Shown one piece after another: positions 54,856 through 63,937 of a stretch of DNA of 64,000 bases. The DNA is taken from positions 1 through 64,000 of the forward strand of contig CALOEW010000042.1 of the NCBI GenBank assembly GCA_942492445.1. The letters are read 5' to 3'. The notes below the pieces were generated by a model that was not told the DNA's origin, searched no databases, and worked only from the letters and a program-made list of their open reading frames with translations. The position numbers and the translations under genes are program-made. Numbering within the stretch: position 1 is the first letter of the stretch; each line of letters opens with the position of its first letter. The stretch is from NORP240 sp942492445. Its GTDB lineage: Bacteria; Pseudomonadota; Gammaproteobacteria; Pseudomonadales; Pseudohongiellaceae.

Positions 54856-55581
54856 ATGAAGGTCAATATTTTGACAAAATGCCGACTCTATATTGCACCG
54901 CTGCTGCTGAGCAGTTGCCTCACAGGGGCCTGGGCGCAAACGTCCGGCATGGAATCCCATGAAGCCATACGCTCCGTAGCGGCGGATTTTGCCCGCAGCC
55001 GGATCGATACCACGGGACTTTCCGACATCCAGGTGCAGGCCGCCGGGCTGGACCCAAGACTTAAACTGGCACCCTGTGATGTGCCGCTGGAAGCCTTTTC
55101 AACCAGCGAGATACGGCAACTGGCACGTACCACCGTCGGTGTGCGGTGTAGTGGCGCAAAGCCCTGGACACTCTATGTGCCGGTGACTATCGAGGCACTG
55201 GCCGATGTCGTGTTCTCCCGTCGCCCGTTATTGCGGGGCGAGGCACTGACCGCTGACACTCTCGAGCTGCGCACGATGCCATTGTCCAGGTTGCCTGCGC
55301 GACATCTCGGCAGGCCGGAGCAGCTGGCCGGAATGGAGACTACCCGTCCTTTGCAGGCCGATACACCAATCACGCTGAATTCGGTCAGGCCCAGGCAGCT
55401 GGTCAGACAGGGGCAGGAGGTGGTGATCATGGCCGTCAGCGGAGGTATTCAGGTGCGCATGACTGGAGTCGCGTTGCGCAGCGGATCCCGGGGTGACCTG
55501 ATACCCATTCAGAACGACAGCTCCGGACGCACCGTGGAAGGCGAGGTGCTTGACAAAAGCACTGTCCGGGTCAAACTTTGA
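54856..55581 (+). CDS. flgA: P-ring assembly chaperone FlgA
   Basis: A periplasmic chaperone of about 241 residues for FlgI polymerisation. I use ATG 54856 (MKVNILTKC), preceded by GGGA; an ATG five codons earlier is possible. The signal peptide ends near GAWAQ. The C-terminal SAF-type domain is clear (VVFSRRPLLRGEALTADTLELR, ITLNSVRPRQLVRQGQEVVIMA, GRTVEGEVLDKSTVRVKL). It is divergent from flgB and precedes flgM. Confidence 0.93.
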   Translation: MKVNILTKCRLYIAPLLLSSCLTGAWAQTSGMESHEAIRSVAADFARSRIDTTGLSDIQVQAAGLDPRLKLAPCDVPLEAFSTSEIRQLARTTVGVRCSGAKPWTLYVPVTIEALADVVFSRRPLLRGEALTADTLELRTMPLSRLPARHLGRPEQLAGMETTRPLQADTPITLNSVRPRQLVRQGQEVVIMAVSGGIQVRMTGVALRSGSRGDLIPIQNDSSGRTVEGEVLDKSTVRVKL

Positions 55582-55597
55582 ACCGGTTAACAAATAC

Positions 55598-55625
55598 TAA
55601 AGGTTTTCCGCCTTGCGGTCGTAGA
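55598..55625 (+). promoter_or_regulatory. Sigma-28 (FliA)-like promoter of flgM
   Basis: TAAAGG-N14-GTCGTAGA, the same motif and spacing as upstream of flagellin, about 82 bp before the flgM start. It would let FliA drive its own inhibitor, the normal arrangement. Confidence 0.62.
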
Positions 55626-55707
55626 GGATAAGTATTAAGGCCATGACCAAGGAACTGCGTATATTGTGTCGATTGCAACCAATGCAACCGGCACCGGAGT
55701 ATTCCCG

Positions 55708-56040
55708 ATGAGCAACGAAATCGATACCGGCAAGATGCCGGTGAACCTGGTGAGCAGCACCAGCCAGAAAGCCCGGCAAGCGGAGTCTTCAAAGCCCGGC
55801 GCAACGAAATCCGAAGCTGCAATTGCGCCCGTATCGACGCCTGACAGGGTCAGCATGACTGATGATGCCGCAAGGCTTCAGCAACTTGAAGGTGTGTTAA
55901 GAAATTCCCCCCGTGTCAACAATGTTCTGGTTGCGGAAGTCAGTCAGCTGATTGCTGACGGCAAATTGGAAATCAACCTCGAGCGCATTGCTTCCAACCT
56001 GCTGGAAATGGATGCTGGCATCACCGACCCTGACAAATGA
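55708..56040 (+). CDS. flgM: Anti-sigma-28 factor FlgM
   Basis: A 110-aa anti-FliA factor exported through the finished hook. I start at ATG 55708 (MSNEIDTGKMPVNLV) with GGAG nine bases upstream; the frame extends further but not as FlgM. The C-terminal FliA-binding helices are clear (VSMTDDAARLQQLEGVL, VNNVLVAEVSQLIADGKLEINLERIASNLL). Confidence 0.92.
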   Translation: MSNEIDTGKMPVNLVSSTSQKARQAESSKPGATKSEAAIAPVSTPDRVSMTDDAARLQQLEGVLRNSPRVNNVLVAEVSQLIADGKLEINLERIASNLLEMDAGITDPDK

Positions 56041-56071
56041 GCCAGGCCGGAATTACTGACAGGTGCGTTCA

Positions 56072-56569
56072 ATGGAAACCTTAAAGGCTGACGATCAGTC
56101 CACTCTGACCCGACTTCTCAAAGAGGAGGTCAGCTGCGCCGAGTCATTGTTGCAGTTTCTTCAGGAAGAAAGCGCCAGGCTCGCCAGCGACACAACCTTC
56201 GTCGACCTTGAGAGTGCGAGCAAGTTGGCCCTGATCAATGCATTACAGCAGGCCAGCGAATCCAGAATGAAATTCGCCGCGGATCAGAATCTGCCACAGG
56301 GGCTCAAGCTCCCGAAAGGTACCCTCTCAGGGCTGGATTCTGAAGTATCCCTGCAATCACTTTACACCCGATTGGCAACGTTGGCACAACAGTGTTTCGA
56401 AGAAAACAGGCGCACGGGAGTGCTGATCAACCGACGAACCCAGTTCCTCTCTCAGGTTCTGAACAGCCTGGCTCCCGGCTCGCGAAATCCCCAGGCAGTA
56501 ATCTACGAGGAGGATGGTAATACCTCCAGCGACCCTCGTAACAATCGTGTGGATCTGGCAAGAATCTAG
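56072..56569 (+). CDS. flgN: FlgN-family export chaperone
   Basis: A helical protein of about 165 residues, chaperone for FlgK and FlgL. Position after flgM and coiled sequence (LLKEEVSCAESLLQFLQEESARL, LATLAQQCFEENRRTGVLINRRTQFL) support the name. ATG 56072 is used (AGG eight bases upstream); GTG 56063 is an alternative. The stop TAG coincides with the first bases of a family B repeat end. Confidence 0.87.
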   Translation: METLKADDQSTLTRLLKEEVSCAESLLQFLQEESARLASDTTFVDLESASKLALINALQQASESRMKFAADQNLPQGLKLPKGTLSGLDSEVSLQSLYTRLATLAQQCFEENRRTGVLINRRTQFLSQVLNSLAPGSRNPQAVIYEEDGNTSSDPRNNRVDLARI

Positions 56570-56604
56570 GGAACCTCTGATTAAGCCCCACAACGCTCTG
56601 GCCT
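56567..56604. repeat. Palindromic repeat family B, solo end between convergent genes
   Basis: TAGGGAACCTCTGATTAAGC...CGCTCTGGCC, one end of the family, fills the 35-bp gap between flgN and fliA. The flgN stop TAG is its first three bases and the fliA stop begins one base beyond its other edge. The partner end is missing. Confidence 0.65.
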
Positions 56605-57333
56605 TCAAACAATGTCACTTTCGCTCAAGTGGTTACGAAGCTTGATTCGCAGGCGGCTCATTGCCTGGCTGTGTACCTGGCAGGCTCTGGATTCGCTGAC
56701 ATTGAGAACTTCACCGATTTCGCGAAGATTCAATCCGTAGTCGTAGTACAGCGCCACCACCAGTTTCTCCTGCTCGGGCAATTGACCGATCAACACCGCC
56801 AACTTGGTCTTGAGTTCGTCGAAATGAATCTTGTCGATGATTTCATTCTCGTCACTTACCGGGTGGGAAATACCGTTATCGTCATCCAGGCTGAACAGGC
56901 TGCAACTTGCCACTTCTTCCAGCAGCTCACCGTATTCTTCCAGCGACAGTTTCAGCTCCCGGGCAATCTCCTTGTCGGAAGCCGTTCTGCCCAGTTTGTT
57001 TTCCACGTCCTGAATGGCCTGGGCCACCTGGCGGGATTTCTGCTGTACCGAACGGGGCACCCAGGTCTCACGCCGCAGCTCGTCGATTATTGCGCCACGA
57101 ATACGGATATTCGCGTAGGCCCTGAAATCCACCCCCGGTTTCGGTTCGTAGGAACGCACCGCCTCCAGCAGCCCGATCAGCCCTACCTGAACCAGATCAT
57201 CCACACTCTTGCCGGCCGGCAACCGCGCACCGATATGGTGGGCTATTGTCGATACCAGCGACACGTTGTCTTCAAACAACTGATCCCGCGAGAAACTTTC
57301 GTCGAGCCCATGACTTTGCGCACCCAGGTTCAT
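56605..57333 (-). CDS. fliA: Flagellar sigma factor FliA (sigma-28)
   Basis: A 242-aa sigma-70-family factor for late flagellar genes. Region 2 (HIGARLPAGKSVDDLVQVGLIGLLEAV, FRAYANIRIRGAIIDELR), region 3 and region 4 (LPEQEKLVVALYYDYGLNLREIGEVLNVSESRACQVHSQAMSRLR) are present. Start overlaps the fleN stop (ATGA). Confidence 0.96.
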   Translation of the reverse strand: MNLGAQSHGLDESFSRDQLFEDNVSLVSTIAHHIGARLPAGKSVDDLVQVGLIGLLEAVRSYEPKPGVDFRAYANIRIRGAIIDELRRETWVPRSVQQKSRQVAQAIQDVENKLGRTASDKEIARELKLSLEEYGELLEEVASCSLFSLDDDNGISHPVSDENEIIDKIHFDELKTKLAVLIGQLPEQEKLVVALYYDYGLNLREIGEVLNVSESRACQVHSQAMSRLRIKLRNHLSESDIV

Positions 57334-58169
57334 GCAATTCCTCGTTCGTACACGACTTTGTTAGCCAGCGCTTTTTCTACAAAATATTCGATCTGACCAT
57401 TGTTTCCGGAATGCTCCGGCAGCTCAGTCAAGCGCTTCGCAATTTTCTGAAAAGCCAGACTTGACGAACTATAGGGATATTTATCGGTGACCGCGGCCCG
57501 GGATTTAATCGCTGCGCGCAAATTGTCATCGTGGGGAACGCTACCGAGGTAGCCGATGCTCACATCCAGGTATAGATCCGCCACTTCGGCAAGCCTGGCA
57601 AAAATCGCCCGGCCGTGGTCAGGATTTCTTACCATGTTCGCCAGCACCTGGAACCGCTTTACGCCGTGTTCCCGGCTCAGAACCTTTATCAGGGCGTAGG
57701 CATCTGCGAGGGAGGCAGGTTCGTCGCACAAAACCACCACCACCTCCTGGGCTGCCCTGGTGAACCCCAATGCTCCGGGTGCGATACCCGCCGCGGTATC
57801 CACTACCAGCACATCGTAGCAGGCTTCCAGGTCGCTGAATGACCTTATCAGAGCCATCTGCTCATGGCCGGTCAGTTGGGCCATTCGCCCGAGGCCTGAC
57901 GCGGCAGGCACGATATGCAGACCCAGTGGACCCTGAATAATGATTTCCTCCAGTTTGCACTGACCCTCGACCACGTGGGAGAGATCTCTGCCAGGCTTGA
58001 GATTAAGCATGATATCGACGTTGGCCATACCCACATCGGCATCCAGCAGCAACACCGACTTCCTGCATTTTACCAGTTCCAGTGCCAGATTGATTGACAC
58101 ACTGGATTTACCGACGCCACCTTTTCCTCCCGACACTGCTATTGTTCTAACGGATTCGGTTGAACTCAT
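57330..58169 (-). CDS. fleN: Flagellar number regulator FleN (FlhG), MinD-like ATPase
   Basis: A 279-aa MinD/ParA-type ATPase that limits flagellar number at the pole. The deviant Walker A is GGKGGVGKSS (14-23), with LLLDADVGMANVDIMLNL and VLVVDTAAGIAPGAL as Walker B-type stretches. A C-terminal amphipathic region is present. It lies between flhF and fliA, the usual order. Confidence 0.94.
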   Translation of the reverse strand: MSSTESVRTIAVSGGKGGVGKSSVSINLALELVKCRKSVLLLDADVGMANVDIMLNLKPGRDLSHVVEGQCKLEEIIIQGPLGLHIVPAASGLGRMAQLTGHEQMALIRSFSDLEACYDVLVVDTAAGIAPGALGFTRAAQEVVVVLCDEPASLADAYALIKVLSREHGVKRFQVLANMVRNPDHGRAIFARLAEVADLYLDVSIGYLGSVPHDDNLRAAIKSRAAVTDKYPYSSSSLAFQKIAKRLTELPEHSGNNGQIEYFVEKALANKVVYERGIA

Positions 58170-58254
58170 TTTTCGTTTCCTTCATTGCGTTGCGGCCGAT
58201 TTCTGAACCGGTTGTTAGCAGGCTGTTTTGTGACGATATCCCCGGCAGGATTTC

Positions 58255-59479
58255 TCATGCGCTTGCCTTTCGGCGTTTTGCCATCTGCTCCATGGCGTAA
58301 CGGTAGGATTCCTTGATCCTGCGGGCAAAGAAGTCTCCATCGGCCCGTACCAGATCCTCTGGAATCGCCTGTCCGGTTCCGGCATAGGAAACGGGTAACC
58401 GGTAGCGAATCAACGACGACAACATGGCTCCGATAGTGGCATTCTCATCAGTCTTCGTGACGATTGCCGCAGCGGGCTTAAATCGAGAAAAAGCCCGGAT
58501 AGTCTCATTGGTTACTGATTCCTGTACCGTGGCACTCAACACCAGATACGGGGTAATTTTCCTGTCGCCTGTTAAAAAGGTGTTGAGCCTTGCCTCAAAA
58601 TCACGCCGCCGCTGATTCACCCCTGCGGTGTCAATGATCAACAGTTTGCGTTCAACCAGGCTATCCATCGCCTGCTCCATCTCATTCCGGTTTGCGGCAA
58701 CCTGCACTGACAGGCCCAGAGAGCTCCCGAGTGATATCAGTTGTTCGCGCTGACCTGCTCTGTCATCGTCAGTGGTAATCAATGCCACCTGGTTCCTGCC
58801 ATGCTTCCTGGCGAAGCCTGCCGCCAGCTTGACGGCCGTGGTCGTTTTTCCGACTCCGGTGCAACCCAGCATCGCAATTATGCCTCCCTCTTCAAGGGGG
58901 TCCGGAGCCGGTTTCCCCAGGGACTTGAGCAATATTCTGATGACTTTGTTCCATGCCAGTGCGAGATCATCGCAGGGCAGCGCCTTATCGACCAATTTCG
59001 CCGCCAGATCGTGATTGATTCCAGCCATCTCAAGCCTGGACAGCAAGGCCATGCGGTTTGGCTGACGATCTCGAGATTCCCGCCAGGCCAGTTGGGCCAT
59101 CTCTCCCTCAAAAAGCTTTCTCAACCTGCCAAGCTCTTCCTGCATATCACGCAGTGATCTTGACTGGTTTGCGATTTCCTGTTCCTGCTCCCTGGTCCGC
59201 AACCTGGTTTTTTCACTCTCCACGCCGGCCAACAGATCAGAAGGAAATACCTCAGGCCGCCTGGCATTCCTGGAGACTTCTGGCCTGGACGTTGATTCTG
59301 CCCCGGCTGGTTCCCCGACAGCCCTTTACCTGCTCCAGCTCATAGCCACTGGCGGCCAGCACCTCCATCTTTCCATCGACACGCTTGCTGGAAATAAGTA
59401 CAGCCTCCCTACCAAGTTCCTCCCGCACCATGGCCATTGCCTTCTGCATGTTGTCCGCCTGGAATTTTTTTACTTTCAT
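58255..59479 (-). pseudogene. flhF: Flagellar placement GTPase FlhF, one frameshift
   Basis: SRP-like GTPase that marks the polar site of flagellar assembly; about 408 residues when repaired. The N-terminal part (59479 to about 59330) is MKVKKFQADNMQKAMAMVREELGREAVLISSKRV, typical FlhF. The GTPase part has GCTGVGKTTTAVKLAAGFA, LLIIDTAGVNQR and VTKTDENATIGAML. The frame breaks at GYELEQVKG: the run CCC at 59322-59324 (GGG on the minus strand) has one base too many. Removing it gives AVGEPAGAESTSRPEVSRNA, a disordered linker that joins both frames. No domain is missing. Downstream part could start internally near 59232. Confidence 0.9.
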
Positions 59480-59543
59480 TGCTAGCTCCGAGTACTTTGT
59501 CGACTATCTTCTATCGAACCCCTGAAACTGCTTCCGATGCCGC

Positions 59544-61661
59544 TCAGGCTGCCCGCGACTGAACCTGGGAAGCAGTCCCCAGGACTTTGATCTGCTTATT
59601 GTTCGCCACTTCACTGAAGGCCAGCACTTTGAGTCTGGGCAACGACGTTCTCGTAAACCTGGCCAGCCAGGAGCGTATCTGGTCGGACACCAGCAGGACT
59701 GGAATCTGTCCCGTGGCCTCCACCTGCTGGCTGATCGACTGAATCTGGTTCAGGAGTCGTTCTGCGAACCCGGGCTCCAACCCACCAACCCCGTCCGGCT
59801 TGTCCACTGCCACTGAATCACGTATGAGCTTCTCGAACTCCGCACTCAGGGTCACTACTTTCATTTCCTGCTGCATGCCGACAATACTCTGGCAGATAGT
59901 GCGACCCAGGTTGATGCGTACAGCCGCCGTGAGCAGGTCCGGATTCTGGTTCACGGCACCGTGTTCCGCCAGGGTTTCCACGATAGTTCGCAGATCGCGG
60001 ATGGGCACGCCCTCCTCCAGCAGGTTCTGCAGAACCCTGAGCACGACACCGAGCGAAAGTGTATCCGGCACCAGACTTTCAACCAGCTTGGGAGAAGATT
60101 TGGCCAACGAATCCAGCAATTTCTGAACTTCGTCGTAACCCAGCAGTTCATGAGAGTGGGTTTTGATTGTGTGACTGATGTGCGTCGCAATCACGGTACT
60201 GCTGTCAACGACCGTGTAGCCCTTGGACTGAGCATCCTCTTTCTGTGACGAGTCGATCCAGATGGTATCGAGATTGAATGCCGGATCCTTTCCTGCAATG
60301 CCATCCAGATCCCCAAAAGTCTGCCCGGGATTGATCGCCATTTCCATGCCTGGATGCACCTGGCCTTCGCTCACCGGCACATCCAGCAGTGTGATCCTGT
60401 AAGCATTCGGCTGCAGACTGAGATTGTCGCGAATGTGAACCGGATGAACCAGGAACCCCATATCCTGGGAGATCCGTTTTCTCACGGCTTTGATCCTGTC
60501 CAGTAGTTCGCCACCCTGATTTCTGTCGACAAGCGAAATCAGTTTGTAGCCAACTTCCAGTCCGATAATGTCGACCCCGAGAACATCGTCCCATTCCAGG
60601 TCCGCTGATTTCTGTTCCTTCTCCGCTTTCCTGTCCGTCTGGTCCTTGTTCTCCTCCTCCTGCTTCGAACGCCTGGAGCCAAAGTACCCGATAGCGAACA
60701 GGGCGGCACACATCAGCAGAAATATCAGGTTGGGCATGCCGGGTATAAGACCCAGAAGTCCGATAACGCCCCCTGTTACAACAAACACTTTGGGGCTTTC
60801 AAACAATTGATCCAGAACCTGACGCCCCATGTCGGAGGAGGACCCGACCCTGGTCACAATCAGCGCCGCTGCCACAGATACCAACAGGGAGGGAATCTGT
60901 GCTACCAACCCATCACCGATAGTCAACAACGTATAGTTGGTGGCAGCCTGGGCAGCCGAAAGGTCGTGTTGCAGCACACCGATGGCAAAGCCACCGATAA
61001 TATTGATAAACAGGATCAATATCCCCGCAACCGCATCACCGCGGACAAACTTGCTGGCACCGTCCATGGCACCGTAAAAACTGGACTCCCGGGCAATCTC
61101 GTCACGTCTCTGACGTGCATCATCCTGGTCTATGAGGCCGGAATTAAGGTCCGCATCTATCGCCATCTGTTTGCCTGGCATGGCATCCAGGGTAAAACGT
61201 GCCGTGACTTCCGAAATGCGGCCGGCACCTTTTGTCACCACCACGAAATTGATGATTACCAGGATAGAGAAAACTACCAGGCCAACAGCGTAATTACCGC
61301 CAACCACGAAGTCTCCGAACGCCTCTATCACCCTGCCTGCAGCCGCTGTTCCGTTGTGTCCTTCAATTAGTACTACGCGCGTGGAAGCAATGTTCAATGC
61401 CAGGCGCAGCAGGGTCATGATCAGCAACACGCTGGGGAAGACACCAAATTCCAGCGGCCGGTGAATGTAAACCGCAACCAGCAGAATTATCAGCGAAAGC
61501 GCAATATTAAAGGTGAACAGGAAGTCCAGAAGAAACGGAGGCAATGGCAGGATCATCATTGCCAGCAGCAGGATGACCAGAACCGGCGCCCCAACACCGA
61601 TAAGTCGCCAGTCGATTCCCAGAAAGGCATTCTGCGATGAAAGCGAGCTTCCGTTGGCCAT
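59544..61661 (-). CDS. flhA: Flagellar export gate protein FlhA
   Basis: A 705-aa type III export gate. N-terminal eight-helix membrane part with FSILVIINFVVVTKGAGRISEVTARFTLDAMPGKQMAIDADLN (FHIPEP domain) and cytoplasmic C-terminal ring domain (from about 340). Full family length. The start overlaps the flhB stop (TGATG). Confidence 0.97.
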   Translation of the reverse strand: MANGSSLSSQNAFLGIDWRLIGVGAPVLVILLLAMMILPLPPFLLDFLFTFNIALSLIILLVAVYIHRPLEFGVFPSVLLIMTLLRLALNIASTRVVLIEGHNGTAAAGRVIEAFGDFVVGGNYAVGLVVFSILVIINFVVVTKGAGRISEVTARFTLDAMPGKQMAIDADLNSGLIDQDDARQRRDEIARESSFYGAMDGASKFVRGDAVAGILILFINIIGGFAIGVLQHDLSAAQAATNYTLLTIGDGLVAQIPSLLVSVAAALIVTRVGSSSDMGRQVLDQLFESPKVFVVTGGVIGLLGLIPGMPNLIFLLMCAALFAIGYFGSRRSKQEEENKDQTDRKAEKEQKSADLEWDDVLGVDIIGLEVGYKLISLVDRNQGGELLDRIKAVRKRISQDMGFLVHPVHIRDNLSLQPNAYRITLLDVPVSEGQVHPGMEMAINPGQTFGDLDGIAGKDPAFNLDTIWIDSSQKEDAQSKGYTVVDSSTVIATHISHTIKTHSHELLGYDEVQKLLDSLAKSSPKLVESLVPDTLSLGVVLRVLQNLLEEGVPIRDLRTIVETLAEHGAVNQNPDLLTAAVRINLGRTICQSIVGMQQEMKVVTLSAEFEKLIRDSVAVDKPDGVGGLEPGFAERLLNQIQSISQQVEATGQIPVLLVSDQIRSWLARFTRTSLPRLKVLAFSEVANNKQIKVLGTASQVQSRAA

Positions 61662-62809
61662 CAGTCAGCCCTCGCGCCGTTGCTCTCGGTGTATTCATCA
61701 GGCACCGGTAGATCCCTGGGCGGCTTCGGCCTTGCACCACCGTGCTTTTTCACCTGGCGCAACTGAAAGACATAGGCCATGACCTGGGCGACAGCGAGAA
61801 ACAGGTTCCTTGGGATCTCCTGGTTCAGATCTGTGGAAAAGTACAATGCCCGGGCAAGCGGCGGCGCTGAAAACAGAGTGACTCGGTGCTGTGAAGCAAT
61901 TTCCCTGATTCGTGTTGCCACCAGGTTCTGACCCTTTGCCACAACTCTGGGGGCGCCACCACTGGTCTGGTCGTACTTCAGTGCTACGGCATAGTGAGTC
62001 GGGTTGGTAATGACCACGTCGGCATTGGGGACCTCGCTCATCATTCTCTGCCGGGCAAACTGTTGCTGCTTCTCCTTAAGCGCAGATTTTACTTCCGGCC
62101 TGCCCTCGGTTTCCTTCAGCTCATCCTTGACTTCCTGTCGGGTCATTCGTAACTGCCGGCGGTACTGCCACAGCTGAAAGGGTACATCCGCCGCCGCCAC
62201 CAGTATCAGTACCGCGCTAAAGCCCAGCATGCAACTGATCGCCAGATTTCCGGCCGTGCTCATGGCATCGGCAAGTGGCCTGAGTGACAGGCCGACTATC
62301 TGATCCAGCACCAGGTACAGGACAAGGCAGCTGGTAACCGAGACCAGTAAAAACTTGCCGAGGGCCTTGACGAGCTCCATCAGAGAACGCACTGAAAAAA
62401 GTCGTCCAAACCCCTTGGCAAGGCTTATTCGTTCCATCTTGGGTGCCACCAGTGCCAGGTTGAACACCCAGCCGCCCAGGGACAGAGGACTGAGCACAGT
62501 CACCGCGACAAGCAGGGTCAGAAGCGGCAACAGCAGAACCAGCGCCGCAAGAGTCGTTTCATCCAGCCGTGCCAGCAGAAGTGTTTCTGAAAACGCGGCT
62601 TCCCTGCCAAAGTTCAGGCTTTCCATCATCAGCTGATTGACATCCACGATGATTCCGCGACCAAACACCAGCATCCCGGCCCCGGCAGCGAGCAGGGACA
62701 GTACCGTATTCAGCTCCCTCGAACGTGGGACCTGCCCTTTGTCCCGGGCATCTCTGATCCGTTTCGGGGTCGCCTGTTCGGTTTTTTCCTGGGCCTGATT
62801 TTCCGCCAT
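61661..62809 (-). CDS. flhB: Flagellar export switch protein FlhB
   Basis: A 382-aa export substrate-specificity switch. Four membrane helices (40-60, 90-110, 150-170, 190-208), then the cytoplasmic domain with the self-cleavage motif NPTH (269-272) in ADVVITNPTHYAVALKY. The N-terminal KTEQATPKRIRDARDKGQVPRSRE is diagnostic. Confidence 0.96.
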   Translation of the reverse strand: MAENQAQEKTEQATPKRIRDARDKGQVPRSRELNTVLSLLAAGAGMLVFGRGIIVDVNQLMMESLNFGREAAFSETLLLARLDETTLAALVLLLPLLTLLVAVTVLSPLSLGGWVFNLALVAPKMERISLAKGFGRLFSVRSLMELVKALGKFLLVSVTSCLVLYLVLDQIVGLSLRPLADAMSTAGNLAISCMLGFSAVLILVAAADVPFQLWQYRRQLRMTRQEVKDELKETEGRPEVKSALKEKQQQFARQRMMSEVPNADVVITNPTHYAVALKYDQTSGGAPRVVAKGQNLVATRIREIASQHRVTLFSAPPLARALYFSTDLNQEIPRNLFLAVAQVMAYVFQLRQVKKHGGARPKPPRDLPVPDEYTESNGARAD

Positions 62810-62821
62810 GAGAAGAGACTC

Positions 62822-63592
62822 TTAGTTGACTATAGTACGCATGAAGTCGAATCCTGCGGTAAAGAATCGTTCCAGAGCGGGAAACAGCACTGGCAAACTG
62901 AAAAGTACGAGCACAAAGCCGGCCAGCATTGTCACCGGAAACCCCACCGCGAAGATATTCAATTGGGGAGCAGCCCTGGTGACGACTCCGAAGGCAAGAT
63001 TCACCAGCAACACACCGACAACTACCGGTAGTGCTATCAGGACAGCGGCGACGAATAATTCGGAAGTGAACAAGGCGACGGCACCGAACACTTCAAGCCC
63101 ATTAAATGGCGTACCGATCGGTATATACAGGAAGCTCTGCACTAGAACATCTATCAGCAGAAGATGACCGTCTACCGCCAACAGGTACAGCGTGCCGATT
63201 ATGAGATACAGCTGGCCCATCATGGTGACCTGAACGCCATTCTGCGGATCCACCGACGATGCGAATCCAAGGCCCATGGTAGTGGCAATCGCCTGACCTG
63301 CCATGACCAGAGCACCCATGACAATCTGCATTATCAGGCCCATTACGATACCAATCCCCAACTGCTGCAGAATCAGGAGAAAGCCTGTGGCTGACAATGG
63401 CTCTACAGGCTCGAGGTATGGAAGGCTTGGTTGTACCAGCAGGGTAATCAGCACTGCGAGTATGATCCTGACCCTTACGGGCACGGCTCGTGCCGAGAAA
63501 ACCGGCGCGACCGCGAAAAGCGCCCCGATACGCAGAAACGGCCAGAAAAAATCTCCCGTCACAGCCATGATGTCATCAAGTGATATTTCCAT
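62822..63592 (-). CDS. fliR: Flagellar export apparatus protein FliR
   Basis: A 256-aa membrane protein of the export gate, six helices (for example GFLLILQQLGIGIVMGLIMQIVMGALVMAGQ, ending MLAGFVLVLFSLPVLFP). Located 12 bp before flhB and 60 bp after fliQ. Confidence 0.95.
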   Translation of the reverse strand: MEISLDDIMAVTGDFFWPFLRIGALFAVAPVFSARAVPVRVRIILAVLITLLVQPSLPYLEPVEPLSATGFLLILQQLGIGIVMGLIMQIVMGALVMAGQAIATTMGLGFASSVDPQNGVQVTMMGQLYLIIGTLYLLAVDGHLLLIDVLVQSFLYIPIGTPFNGLEVFGAVALFTSELFVAAVLIALPVVVGVLLVNLAFGVVTRAAPQLNIFAVGFPVTMLAGFVLVLFSLPVLFPALERFFTAGFDFMRTIVN

Positions 63593-63652
63593 AATCGCTC
63601 AGCGCTTCCCTGGTGTCTGTTCACACTAAATTGATTTTGGTGTGAACACGCC

Positions 63653-63922
63653 CTAACCTATCAGTTCCGGAATTCGATAAAACAAAGACTCGGTAAAGGT
63701 TACCCAGTAGTTCAGCAACCACGGCCCAAGAACCACCAGCGCAATGACCAGGGCCAGAAGTTTGGGAATGAAACTCAAGGTCTGTTCCTGTATCTGGGTT
63801 GCCGCCTGCAATACACCCACCAGCAGACCCACCAGTAACGCCGCGAGCAGTAAGGGGCCGGCAAGTGCAACAATCAGCAGCAGCGCTTCCCTGCCCACGT
63901 CGATAACCACATCTTCATCCAT
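63653..63922 (-). CDS. fliQ: Flagellar export apparatus protein FliQ
   Basis: An 89-aa two-helix export protein (REALLLIVALAGPLLLAALLVGLLVGVLQAATQIQEQTLSFIPKLLALVIAL). Normal length. Confidence 0.94.
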   Translation of the reverse strand: MDEDVVIDVGREALLLIVALAGPLLLAALLVGLLVGVLQAATQIQEQTLSFIPKLLALVIALVVLGPWLLNYWVTFTESLFYRIPELIG

Positions 63923-63937
63923 AGTTCTGCCCTGTTT

